Source: Takakia lepidozioides
Taxonomy: Eukaryota; Streptophyta; Takakiopsida; Takakiales; Takakiaceae
Assembly (NCBI GenBank): GCA_030704615.1
Contig: CM060731.1
Coordinates: 72,456,756 to 72,520,755, forward strand
Length of the DNA: 64,000 bases
Direction of reading: 5' to 3'
A model generated the notes under the pieces. The model did not search any database and was not told the origin of the DNA. It worked only from the letters and a program-made list of their open reading frames with translations. A program made the position numbers and the translations under genes. Below, one piece after another: positions 36,001-47,020 of the stretch (within the stretch, counting starts at the first letter, position 1; each line of letters begins with the position of its first letter).

Positions 36001-37490
36001 AAAATGGGCCACACATGGCTGTTTGCCAAGTTCAAATCGCACCTACATGGAAGCACAAAACAGTGTGCAGCAACGCACACTGTTTATGCCTCTCACTTTG
36101 TTTTTTTTTTAATGTCAAAATGGGCCACACATGGCCAGTCTGCCATGTTCAAAACAAATGTAGATGAAAGCACGAAACAGTGTGCGGCAACGCACACTGT
36201 TTTTGCCCCCCTTTTGGTTCTTTTCTGATGTCCAAAAATGCCACACAGGGCGAGTCTGCCACGTTCAAATCACACAAAGATGGAAGCACCAAACAGTGTG
36301 CAGCAACGCACACTGTTTGTGCCCCCCTCTTTGCCAATTTTTGATTTCAAAATGGGCCACACATGGCCTGTTTGCTATGTTCAAAATACCCCTAATTGGG
36401 AGGACAAACAGTGTGCGGCAACGCACACTGTTTGTGCCCCCATCTTTGCTTGTTTTTTGATGTCAAAATGGGCCACACATGGCTGCCTGCTAAGTTCAAA
36501 TTGTATCTACATGGAAGAACAAAACAGTGTGCGGCAACACACACTGTTTGTGCCCGCCATTTTTTTATTTTTTTTAATGACAAAATGGGCCAAACATGGC
36601 CAATCTGCCATGTTCAAACAGATGTAGATGGAAGCACGAAATAGTGTGCGGCAACGCACACTGTTTTTGCCCTCTTTTTTGTTCTTTTCTGATGTCCAAA
36701 AATGCCACACAGGGCGAGTCTGCCATGTTCAAATCAGACAAAGATGGAAGCACCAAACAGTGTGCAGCAACGCACATTAATTGTGCCCCCCTCTTTGCCA
36801 ATTTTTGATTTCCAAATGGGCTACATATGGCCTGTCTGCCATGTTCAAAATACCCCTAATTGGGAGGACAAACAGTGTGCGGCAACGCACACTGTTTGTG
36901 CCCCCATCTTTGCTTGTTTTTTGATGTTAAAATGGGCCACACATGGCTGCCGTCTAAGTTCAAATTGTATCTACATGGAGCCCTGGTGTGACACATTTTG
37001 ACATAGAAAAACAAGCAATGTGGGGGGCACAAAAAGTGTGCGTTGCCGCACACTGTTTTGTGCTTCCATACAGGTGTGATTTGAACATGGCAGACAGCCC
37101 AGGTGTGACACATTCTGACTTCAAAAAACAACCAAAGACGGGGGCACAAACAGTGTGCGTTGCGCACACTGTTTAGTGCTTCCATCTTGGTGTGATTTGA
37201 ACATGGCAGACTGGCCTTTTGTGGCATTTTTTGACTTCAGAAAAGAACCAAAAATGGGGGCACAAACAGTGTGCGTTGCCGCTTACTGTTTGGTGCTTCC
37301 AATTAGGGGTGTATGGAACATGACAGGCTGGCCCTGTGTTGCACATTTTCACATCAAAAATCAAGCAAAAAAGGGTGCACAAACAGTGTGCGTTGCCGCA
37401 CACTGTTTTGTGCTTCTAGGTAGGTGTAATTTGAACATGGCAGATAGCCCTGGTGTGACACATTTTGACATAGAAAAATAACAAGGTGGG
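33030..37490. repeat. Hairpin satellite: about 38 units of ~116 bp, strand switches twice
   Basis: Units of about 116 bp each carry a near-perfect hairpin: arm AAACAGTGTGCG, loop TTGC, arm CGCACACTGTTT (for example 34253-34264, 34265-34268, 34269-34280). About 22 units run in plus orientation from 33050 to 35563. About 12 run inverted to roughly 36979, and about 4 run plus again to 37490. Between hairpins, four spacer types can be told apart: A 'catctacatctg', B 'atgtagatacaa', C 'cccaattgggg' and D 'catctttgtgtg'. From about 34050 they follow A-B-C-D order with a 460-466 bp period (A at 34057, 34521, 34987, 35447). The inverted section shows the mirror order. The array lies between two divergent gene-like regions. 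Long open frames through it are a by-product of near-multiple-of-three units. Confidence 0.95.
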
Positions 37491-37820
37491 GGGCACAAGC
37501 TTCATATCCTTTGCAGGGTTTGCTTTTCATCCAAACACAATACGACTTCTTGTGGCTTCTTGTCTTTGAAGACAATTTTTCTAGTTGGTGTCTCTCAGTG
37601 TGGCTGTCTGCGGAGTTCGGTGCAGACTTTCGCCGAGGCATTTCATTCTTACAGAAGATTGTAATCCCCAAAATCCGTTGCATGTATCGCCCGCAGTCTT
37701 TGGAACACTGCTACCCTTATTCACCTCAGTTCGTTTGGGGTGGATCCCCTTTCGAGAATTACGGGCTATCAGTTCGGGGGACCGTTTTTGGATCGCAACT
37801 TTGGGTTAGTGTAGGAGAAC

Positions 37821-40337
37821 ATGTCCAGGAAGGGAGACAGACTCGCTCGATTTCATTCTAATACAGATAGTCTTCCACTGACTGCCACTGCAGATGACGA
37901 TGGGTTTGCAGTTGTTCATGAGAATGAGCTGGTTATAGTGTTCCCTCTGGAATTGGGTTCTCTGCTTGTTCAAAAAGAGATGTATGACGAGGATGGGAAT
38001 TTGGATTATGGGCACTTACAGAAACCATTGGTTGGCGAGTGTGGGAGGAAGTGGAGAGTCCTTCCAGGCACATACCGGGTCCTTGGAAAAGAGAGAAGAC
38101 AATCAGCAGGATCGGTAGTTACCCCTGGCACTACAGCATCGGTCATGGAGCAGAAGGGCACAGTTCATGTGAAACAAAAGGTAAGCACATCCACTACATT
38201 CGTGACTCTTTCAGACTTGTCCTCGGAGGATATTTATGAGATTCCTCCGCCAGTGCAGAGTTCATTCTTGGATGATGACTAATTGCAAGAGATAACGAGT
38301 GTCATTCCGAAATTGAAAGTCCTCGCAGGGGTGGCTGGGTGCAAGAGCGAGCTGCGTTTTGTTGATTGGGAGTCCCTTCGGGTGCAACGGGTTCAATATG
38401 TGCCAGCAGAGTTTGACGGGGACATCTTGTTTGAACTCAACCCTCCCACGTCTTCCAGTGGACTAGTTGGGCTTCTGCAGAGCATGGACAAGAAACATGA
38501 CGGACACCCTTGGTGCAAGACAAAAACATCGAGCATCCACAACGACATTGGATTGAAATTTCGAAGGTTGGTTTGCGTTGGGCATTGCAAGTGCGTGAAT
38601 ATTTCTTGCCCTTGCTTGAGAAACAGTTCTAAACCAAACGAAAAGTGAGTGGGAAGGTGTGCCCCTGAATCCTTTCACCCCAGGGCTTGCCCTTCCCAAG
38701 ACCAATACTTTTGTGTGCATTTGTGATATGCAGTCGGAGGACGCTGAATCCCAAATGCTCATGTGGAATTCTCTCATGGCCGTCATGCAGCGCAATGGAG
38801 TGTAGAGCACAAATTTTGCGGGATTCATGGCTGATAGTGCACAGGCAAATTTCAATGCAGTGCGGCGCGTCTTTAGTTCGGGGGATCCTAAGGTCCCAAT
38901 GGAAAATAGGGAGCGCACATGCTTCTTCCATTGGAGTCAATCTCTGGCATGTCATATAAAGCGCTGTATTTGCCCTGACCTTCAGTTGGAGCACAGAAGG
39001 CTCTGCCTCAAGTACAAAAATGCCATCTCAATGGGAGAAGCTGAGAGCACTTACCAAGCAATCCGGGCTTGGTGGTTCTCCTCTGGTGCTGCTACTGGTA
39101 TCCACCTGAAGGAGTTGGAGGACTGGTTGGTTTTCTGGCACTTCAGGTATAGACAGTGGGGAGCTTTCATGACGACGGTAAGCCTCTTCATCCCCAAAAA
39201 CACAAATTTCACTTTGCATCGTGTTTGTTCCTTTGGGGTTGTTGGATTGTCACTTGCAGAACCTCTTCCATTTCCTTTCGTTCCTCACATTTGCATGTAA
39301 TGCCTCCTGTAGGACATGTCCTAGGAGGACTTGGCCGACATGCCTTCCTGTAATTTGGCGGAGACTGTTCACAACGCCTGGATGCAGCAGTCTACCAAAG
39401 CAGGACGTGACTTGTATGTGGCCACTGCAGATGACATGGTGCGGGCACTTACACAACAAACCAGATACCATAATTTTCTGATGGGACGGGGCGGAGGCAA
39501 GGGCCCTGATACGACTTTGTTGATGCTAAGGGCTGCGAGCAGGTCCGGAGACCCATCGAAGATGGCCAGAGCTCTGAACAGGTGCACTGAAGGCTCCCCT
39601 TTGCAATCCAGGGTCCCCCATTTGGAAGGTGAGGAAAGATTTGGATCATGCAAAAGGAAATTGAACACTCCTCCAGGGTCGGATGGAGATTCCCATCGGC
39701 CGGACAGGGTCAATTTCTCTGTACCAAATGTGTCTTTGGTGCAGACTAAGTCATGTGCCCGCCCCTTCCCAGGCGGGTCTTCCAGTGGAGCAGGTGCAAA
39801 TCATGCAAGCACAACAACAGGAATCCCATTGGAGGAGGTGGTGTCCTTGGTGCATGAATCTGATTGCATTGACAGTGAGTGGCATATAGAATGCACCCCA
39901 CCAGGATCTAGAGTGGCTTGCATGGCAATTCGGACCCCCTCTTTCAAGAAATGCAAATAAAAAATATGCAAAGGCTCCAGGGGGACTCCAGCTCCAACAT
40001 TCACAGGGTTGTTCCGACCTTATCATAGTGGGGAGTCAAAGGACCACAAGTGGTTCTGCCCAGACGATATGGCACAATGCATCAAGGGAATAGTTCATCC
40101 TTTGGTGATAATGAAGCCCCCTCCGCCCGCAATTTGGCCTGTGAAACTTGGGACGTCGCTGTCATCAACTGAGATAAGCATGCTGGAGGAGGGAGGGTTC
40201 CATCTTGCACAGTCCCGGGTGGTGCCCTCATGCACTCTGGGCACAGATGTGCCACATGCTCCGGCAATGCCTCCACCCGGTGCCAACTCCCACCCAACAA
40301 AAATAGATGGAAAAACCGTGCGCCGTGTCGCTTCAGG
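37821..40337 (+). pseudogene. MULE-like SWIM-type transposase gene, N-terminal and central part
   Basis: Successive plus-strand blocks read as one protein: 37821-38646 (SRKGDRLARF; later HPWCKTKTSSIHND and a CxxHCKCxxxxCPCL zinc-like stretch), about 38732-39177 (FMADSAQANFNAVRR, ERTCFFHWSQSL), and 39314-40337 (PSCNLAETVHNAWMQQS, RVPHLEGEERFGS, HKWFCPDDMAQCIKG). Splice sites are good (GAAAA|GTGAGT, GACG|GTAAGC, tcctgtag|G). The family, known to me from mosses and other seed-free plants, is a Mutator-like transposase relative ending in a SWIM zinc finger. Four in-frame stops (38280, about 38803, about 39323, 39958) but no obvious frameshift interrupt it. The expected SWIM part is not downstream but inverted at 44609-44266. 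Confidence 0.65.
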
Positions 40338-40344
40338 TGGTGAT

Positions 40345-43300
40345 AGCCAAGTCGTATACTCTATCGGGTATATAAACTTAGCCTCAGCCAGCTTCTTTAT
40401 CTCCTCCCCAACCTTCTGTGCATAGTTGGGATTCATCTTATATCTTGCTTGTTTGATTGGTACAGAACCTGGTTCCAACTCAATCTTGTGCTGGCATATT
40501 TCAGGGGGTATCCCCTTCAGATCTTCATAACTCCATGCCAATACATCCTTGTATTTGATAAATAGGCTCTTAGCTTCTTCAAAGAATTCCGGCTCCAAGT
40601 CAGCCCTAACTTTCACCATTTTTGGTTACTCCTCAGTTCCCACATTGACTTCTCTCACCTGCTCTTGAGCTGTGATAGTCCATCCAACCACTACATCTTG
40701 CAAACTCACAGTGGCTGGTTCCTCTAGGATTTCTATTTCTCCCTCTCTTTCTTCATAGAAATGTGGTGGGTAACTGCTTGTTTCCCCCTCAATTGGTGTT
40801 GTTGGTACTGCACCCACAACATATACCCTTGAAACAACTTAGTCCTCCCAGTTGCATTTTTGCAACCTGCTCCTACTATGGGTGTGCAGCAAACAGAGTA
40901 GCCTCTTGCTCTTCATCAATTCCTCCCCTCCAGTCATATTCCCTGACTCCACGAGGTCTTCTAGTAGCAGGTAGTCTACCTGATTTCTTAGTTGAAATCT
41001 GTATCTTGTGCTTATCCTTGCGCACAGTTAGAATCTGTGTATTCCAGTCATGAAATAAATTGGCCTGTTTCAGCCATGGTCGTCCCAACAGTAAGGAATA
41101 TACTTCCATGACATCATCCATTTTCAATACAGTCACAGTGATCTTAAAGACCAACTTCTGAATCAGTATTTTCACTCCTCTTATGAAGCTCAATGGTTGT
41201 ACACTCCTTTGATCTGCCATTGTTACTGTGAACGGGGCTGGTTTCATGTTATTTAGACCAAGCTTCTGCCTTAATTGGTCTGTCATGATATTCATTCCTG
41301 AGCCTCCATCTATCAGTATATCAGTCAGGTTTGTGCTTCCAATTCTCATTTGGATTACTGGCATAGAATCATCAAAGTCCATGACAGTTTCTTGCCCTTC
41401 AGTTTTCACATTATAACTTGTCACCTTGCTGTTCAGGTCTGCATTCTTTGTCACATGAGCAATCTGATTGATTGCTTGATACAGCCTGTATCTGCAATGG
41501 GTACCACAGCGAATAGCTGCCCAATTGTAATCTCAGCTTTGGATTGGAATATTACTTCAGCCAAGGCCCCTTCATTATCTTGAACCTGTGAAGCATCTTG
41601 CTTCATTTCATCTTCACTTTCGTCATTTTCTTCTTCAGAGTCTATTGACTCTGCTATAGGGATATTTGTCTCATTCTGCATTTCCCTTATAACTTCTGCC
41701 ACTTCCTTGTGCAGTTCCTTCTCATCTCTCCATGCCTCATCATCTTCAGGCACATCACTACCATCCTCATTCACATCTTCCTCCTCATCCACTAGAGGTA
41801 ATAGTTTAGCCTTGCTTTTGGTAACTATCATTGTACTTACTTCTGGTACAAAACATGGCATAACCATGTGAGCTGCCACTACCGGCCCCTCATTCACAGG
41901 AGCTCTCATCTCATTCTGGTGTCTGATCCAGAATGGATAGGCTCGATGTCTTGCCTGGTTATAATAGTAAAACAGTTCTTCACCATTGGGTCCTCGCCCT
42001 TGGTCTATTCTGGGATTATTTCTATTATCCTGATTCCCTGGCTGGTAATTCCCCCTTGGATTACCCTTATAGTTGCCTCCGGGATTGCCTTGGTAATTTC
42101 CTCTTGGATTACCTCTTCCTGCCATACCATTGTTATATCTACCGGGCCTACCATAGTGGTCCTGGTCATTGTTTCTTCTTGGCTGGGGCTGCACTTGATG
42201 CACCCGTATTTGCCTAGGTTCCTTTGTAGTTGTTTTCTTGTTGTAATAACAATTCTCAGTGGAATGGTTATCCATCTTACAGATTGCATAGTGCTTCTCT
42301 TTCATGTGGCACTCTGCTGTGGTATGGCCTTCATTTTGGCATTTTGAACACCAGACTCCCTTCCTCCAATGGGTTGCAGCCTCTGTTGCATATTTCTTCA
42401 AGATTTCTTCCTATCTCTTTTCATAGTTGTCCTTCTTCAACTTTTCCTTCTTCTTGTTCTTCCTCTTGAGCTCTTGCTCTTCTTCCTCATCTGATTCATC
42501 TTCAGAGTCATCATCATCCCTCTTATCCTTCCGGAGCATTCCTAATTGCTCAATCTTGTTGGTTGTTTCAAATGCTTCCTCCACTGTACGATGAGGTAGC
42601 ATATCCATTTTCTTTTGTAATTCTGGTCTTAGTCCACTCACAAACCAAGTCTTCTGTAATTTTGCTGCTAGTATAGCAGCCAGCTTTCTTATCATCAACT
42701 CCATCTTCTCCAGGTATTCCTCAACAGTTTCATGCTTCTTCTGTCTCAACTGTTGTAGGCTACTGTACACCTCGTCCTTAGTTTTGCTTGTCCTGAATCT
42801 GTTCCGGAATGTTGTGCTAAGGTTGAATCCCAGCTTTGAAAATGGTCATCAGGAAATCGAGCATACCACTCAATAGTCTTAACTTTGAATCATCATCATT
42901 CTCATTGTTCTCTATGCACATTTTCTCAAACTGATTGATATGTACATCAGGATTCCCTTTCCCTCCATAGATTGAAAAAGGTGGTTTTTCTCGAGTTGGG
43001 GCTACTGCCGCCATCTGTGGCCCTACTCCCTGCCCTGCTGCAGGTGCTGGTCTTCCTGTAGGTGCTGGTCCTTGAGGACCTGCTGTGGTTGTGGTTGAAC
43101 TCCCACCAGGTGCTGGCCCCTGAGCACTTCCTGCTACTGGCCCCCCTATATTTGCAGTACCCGCAGCACCAGTTGAACTGCTTCCCACACTCCTTGTCCC
43201 CCCAGAGCCAGATCCAAGCTGCCCGCCTGATCCCCCTGAGCCGACACCTGTGATGGCCTGTGATTCAAGTGCTCCACTTGGTCCAGGTCCAACAGGTTTG

Positions 43301-43899
43301 GGATGTCCTGGTTGTAGTCTCAACCTCAATTGTTGGGTCTACGTCTTCATACCCTTCGTCTTCCAAGTTATTCTTTTTGTTTTCATCTTCCAAGTTCTTA
43401 TCTTGGATTTCTTCTTCCTCACTCATATAAGTCAACTGAAGTGGTGTTGGAGTGTCTGAACTCTCCGATGGCCCTTCTTCATCCTCCTCCCTGTCGTTAG
43501 CTGGTGTATCAGAAACTACTGTTCCTGCTCTGGGTGTACTGTGCCAACTTTGATCAAAGATTTCTGTCAAATCTTTAATCCAGGGTTTCCCTTGAGTTCT
43601 TCCCCTCGTACTTGATCTTCTTCTTCCACCAGATCTTTTAATCTCTCTTGTAAGGAATAAATAGGTGTGATATCTAAATTAGAATCTTTAGGTATAGTTG
43701 ATGAACTTTTTGGTCTTAGTGGTGTGAGAGGCCCAGATGACTCTCCTATATCTATTCCCTTCTGCCAAAGATACGGATAATTAGCTTTTAAATAGCTTTC
43801 CCTTTTCGCTGAATATCTGTGGAGTCGAGCTTCCCTTTCATCACTCACAGCGTAGCTACGGCGTGAGCCCAGCCCCGTGAGCCTGGGAGCTGAGCTCAC
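40345..43899 (-). pseudogene. Ty3/gypsy gag, protease and start of reverse transcriptase
   Basis: On the minus strand from 43899 come an N-terminal gag region (NYPYLWQKGIDIGESSG), an acidic part, and a Gly/Ser/Pro-rich linker (43329-43000). The gag core follows (FSIYGGKGNPDVHINQFEKM; later VEEYLEKMELMIRKL), then zinc knuckles (CSKCQNEGHTTAEC, CKMDNHSTENC) and a Gly-Asn-Arg-rich tail. The retropepsin is at about 41380-40990 with DILIDGGSGMNIM. The pol start ends in DVLAWSYEDLKG and IYPIEYTTWLSP at 40338. Frame changes occur near 43270, 42815 and 41455. The remaining pol is on the other strand at 44610-47020 because of the inversion. Confidence 0.85.
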
Positions 43900-44265
43900 G
43901 TTGTAGCTGCAAAGCGTGAGCTGAGCTCACGCTTCAGGGAAGCGTGAGCGGCACAAATCTGCTGGAGAAGCAGGTCCTATAGGCGAGAATTGCAAGAAGA
44001 GGGCCTATTACCGTGGACAAAACAAAGGGGGCCACCATGCACCATGTCTGCAATGCCTGCACAAAAAGAGGAATATGAACACATGGCAGATTTGAGCTTA
44101 GAATGATTGACACACTTTATTCAATTCACAGATAGACACTTACAATGAATGGCATGTGCAATTGCCCTGGTTCCGTGAACGAAATGTATGTGTTTGTACT
44201 AAATGCAAAGTCTTCACACGATAACCTGGAAACCAGAATGGGAAGTGGGCATGGCTCGTATGTGT

Positions 44266-44609
44266 TCAAAGCGAATCTGGCGGAGCCCTACGTGAGGTGT
44301 CCCGCTGTAGAAGAGTGATGACTTCTCCGTAGCCTAGTGTGGCTTGGTGAATGAATTGGTCTCTCTTACCGTCGTAGCACATAATTACAAGGTATATGTA
44401 ATATTGATGCTTGCAGGGGACCCACTTCCCTCTCATGCCGAGAGCGCCCTCACGCATTGTTACAAAATCCGGACAAGTGCACGTAGGGAAATTCCCCACG
44501 GTAACCTGATATTCTTTGCCATGAAGAACTGAGCCAGTAGACAACACTGTGTAAATCCGTCCATACCCCGGGGCCGGGACTTCGGTGATACAAGTCACCC
44601 GAGCCTGCG
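44266..44609 (-). pseudogene. SWIM zinc-finger fragment of the MULE-like transposase
   Basis: An open frame reads PAPGYGRIYTVLS, then FPTCTCPDF and WVPCKHQYYI. CxC followed by CxH is the SWIM signature, a zinc-binding fold at the C-terminus of many Mutator-like transposases. The frame ends at a stop at 44266, a plausible natural C-terminus. It is the missing end of the gene at 37821-40337, carried to the other strand by the inversion. Confidence 0.75.
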
Positions 44610-47020
44610 ATAGTTCCCAAGAAGAATGGCAAACTGAGAGTTTGTGTGAACTATAAGAAGTTGAATGATTGTACATTCATAGAAGCTGTATTGGACACTG
44701 TGGCAGGCCATGAGATGTACTCATTCATGGATGGCTTCAGTGGGTATAACCAAGTACAGGTAGTTGAAGAGGATCAGGGAAAGACAGCTTTCATTACTGA
44801 CTGGGGTGCTTATGCATACAAAGTCATGCCTTTTGGACTTTGTAATGCACCAACAACTTTCCAGAGAGTGATAAGTGAATCTTTCCATGAGTACTTGGAT
44901 GATTTCATGCAAGTGTTCTTAGATGACTTCAGTATGTATAGCTCTAAGAATGAGCACTTGCAGAAGTTGGAGTTCTGTTTGGCCAGATGTAGGATGAGAG
45001 GTCTTGGGCTGAATCCAGAAAAATGTACTTTCTGTGTGAACTCAGGAGTTCTTTTGGGACACATTATGTGTCAAAAAGGACTGCTTGTAGATCCTATAAA
45101 AACAGAGGCTATTAAAGCCTCACCACTACCAAGTAATGTTAAGGCTCTAAGGAGGTTCCTTGGACAAACTAGTTATTACAGAAGGTTTGTCAGACGATAT
45201 GCACAGAAGGCAGCACCATTGAGCAAACTCTTGAAGAAGGATGCAGTGTTTGCATGGACAGCTGAATGTCAATAGGCCTTTGAGGAACTTACATTGTCAG
45301 TAACAACTACACCTATGCTGATTAACCCTCATTGGCATATGATATTTCATGTACATTGTGATGCCTCAGGAGAAGCATTGGGGGCTGTGTTAGACCAAAA
45401 TGTCACATGAAACATAGATTCACCTGTGTATTATGCTAGCAGACTGCTGAATAGTGCTGAAACGAACTATAACACTACCAAAAGATAAGCTTTGGCAATG
45501 ATTTATTCAGTCAAGAAGTTCAGGCATTATTTGTTGGGAAGGAAGTTTATGTTCTATGTGGATCATCAAGCTCTGATTTTTATTTGCTGAACAAGCCTTT
45601 GATAAGTGGAAGGATAGCAAGATGGCTGATTATACTGCATGCGTTTGAATTCGAAGTTGTTTACAAACTTGGACGTTTATATCTTGTGGCACATCACTTG
45701 TCACGCCTTTCAACAGGAGAGCCCGCCACAGGAGTAGACGATCAACTGCCTGATGCAGGTTTATTTGCAGTGGAAGTGTAGGGAGCAGATGATTGGCTAG
45801 ATTGGCACTGGCCAATCAGATACTACCTTACTCATGGACAGTGCCCACCCAGTTATGGGAAGGAGCAGAGGAAAAGAATAGCTATCAAGGCATTACCATA
45901 CACTATGATAGGAGGAAGATTGTATAAGCTAGGACCTGATGGAGCTCTTAAACGATGCTTGTACCACCATGAGGTAAATAAAGTTTTGGAAGAAGTTCAT
46001 AAGGGAGTGGTTGGAGGCCATTTTGGAGAAGAGACTACCAATAGGAAAATATTACTTGCAGGTTACTGGTGGTTTAGGGTTTAGGGTTTAGGGTTTAGAG
46101 ATGTACACAAGTATTGTAAGAGCTGTGATGAGTGCCAGAGGCTAGGACCCTTGCAAAGATATGGGACGATGGCTTTGCATCCTTCACAGAGCCTTAGCTT
46201 CCACCCATTTTGTGGTATAATCAGTGGCTGTGATTATATACTGAGACAACACAGCTAAGTCCACAGCAAGGTTTCTATATGAGAACATTATCACAAGATT
46301 TGACTGTCTCCTGGAATTTATCAGTGACCAAGGAAGTCATTTCATTAATGAGACAATTGAACTGTTGACTAAGGAGTTCAGGATTGTGCACAAGAAGAGT
46401 ACAACCTATTACCCACAAGGCAATGGGTAGGCAGAGACCACCAACGAAATACTATGCACTATCTTGGCTAAGATAGTCAATGCTAACAGGACTGATTGGG
46501 ATACAAAGCTGTTGACAGCTTTGTGGTCATACAAGACTTCGTATAAAGTCACCACCAAGTATACACCATTCCAATTAGTTTATGGCATGGAAGCTTTACT
46601 TCCAGTGGAATTCTTATTACCTACCAGGAGAACTGAATGGGGGAGGAGAATGGAATTGGAGGATTCAATTAAAGTAAGGAAACATGAACTATATCATGTG
46701 GAAGAAGTACGTGCTGATGCAGCAGATAACATGGCCAGACTTCAGATGAAGATGAAGGATCAGTTTGATGAAGGTAAATTGAAGACTTTTAAACAGGTGA
46801 TTTGGTACTGTGGTTGCAGAAGAAGGGAAAGATTAAAGCTTTTAAGCTTAAATCACCATGGAAAGGACCTTATGTCATACATAAGATGTATGATAACAAC
46901 ACAGCTATGTTACAAACCATTAACAAAGAGATGTTTGGTAGAGTCAATGCTAATAAGTTGAAGGGATACAGTGGTATCCATGATAGACCATTGCAGCATG
47001 ATTTGCATCTTGAAGCATAG
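44610..47020 (+). pseudogene. Ty3/gypsy reverse transcriptase, RNase H and integrase
   Basis: The reverse transcriptase reads continuously from VPKKNGKLRVCVNYKK through FMDGFSGYNQV and MPFGLCNAPTTFQR. The catalytic FLDDF stands where YxDD is usual. It continues to 45272, where a stop follows. RNase H follows with HVHCDASGEALGAVL, YYASRLLNSAETNY and further stops. The integrase zinc region (YCKSCDECQR) is interrupted by telomere-like repeats at 46073-46098. The core shows FISDQGSHFINE and YYPQGNG; the first catalytic Asp region is deleted or scrambled. The C-terminal part reads WKGPYVIHKMYDNNTAML and ends at 47020. It is a dead element. Confidence 0.88.
46073..46098 (+). repeat. Interstitial telomere-type repeat (TTTAGGG)3 TTTAG
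   Basis: Three perfect TTTAGGG units plus TTTAG sit inside the integrase zinc-binding coding region, between 'YWW' and 'RDVHKYC'. They appear to replace about three or four codons and bring in an in-frame TAG. TTTAGGG is the usual plant telomere repeat. Confidence 0.95.

Larger units (their letters stand above)
40338..44609. other. Inverted 4.27-kb segment
   Basis: Two independent genes are split at the same two points. The Ty3 reverse transcriptase stops at 'TTWLSP' on the minus strand (about 40338) and resumes at 'VPKKNGKLRV' on the plus strand (about 44610). The MULE-like protein stops on the plus strand just before 40338, and its SWIM part lies on the minus strand from about 44609. Turning the segment round makes both collinear. 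A CAGG tetranucleotide is present at both breakpoints (40334-40337, and in complement at about 44603-44606). Confidence 0.85.

Noticed and set aside
33030-37490. CRISPR array
   Set aside because: Regular repeats with palindromes suggest it, but whole 116-bp units are homologous, spacers are not unique, and the context is a plant nuclear genome without cas genes.
46073-46098. Chromosome end
   Set aside because: Only about 26 bases of telomere repeat, with integrase coding sequence on both sides.
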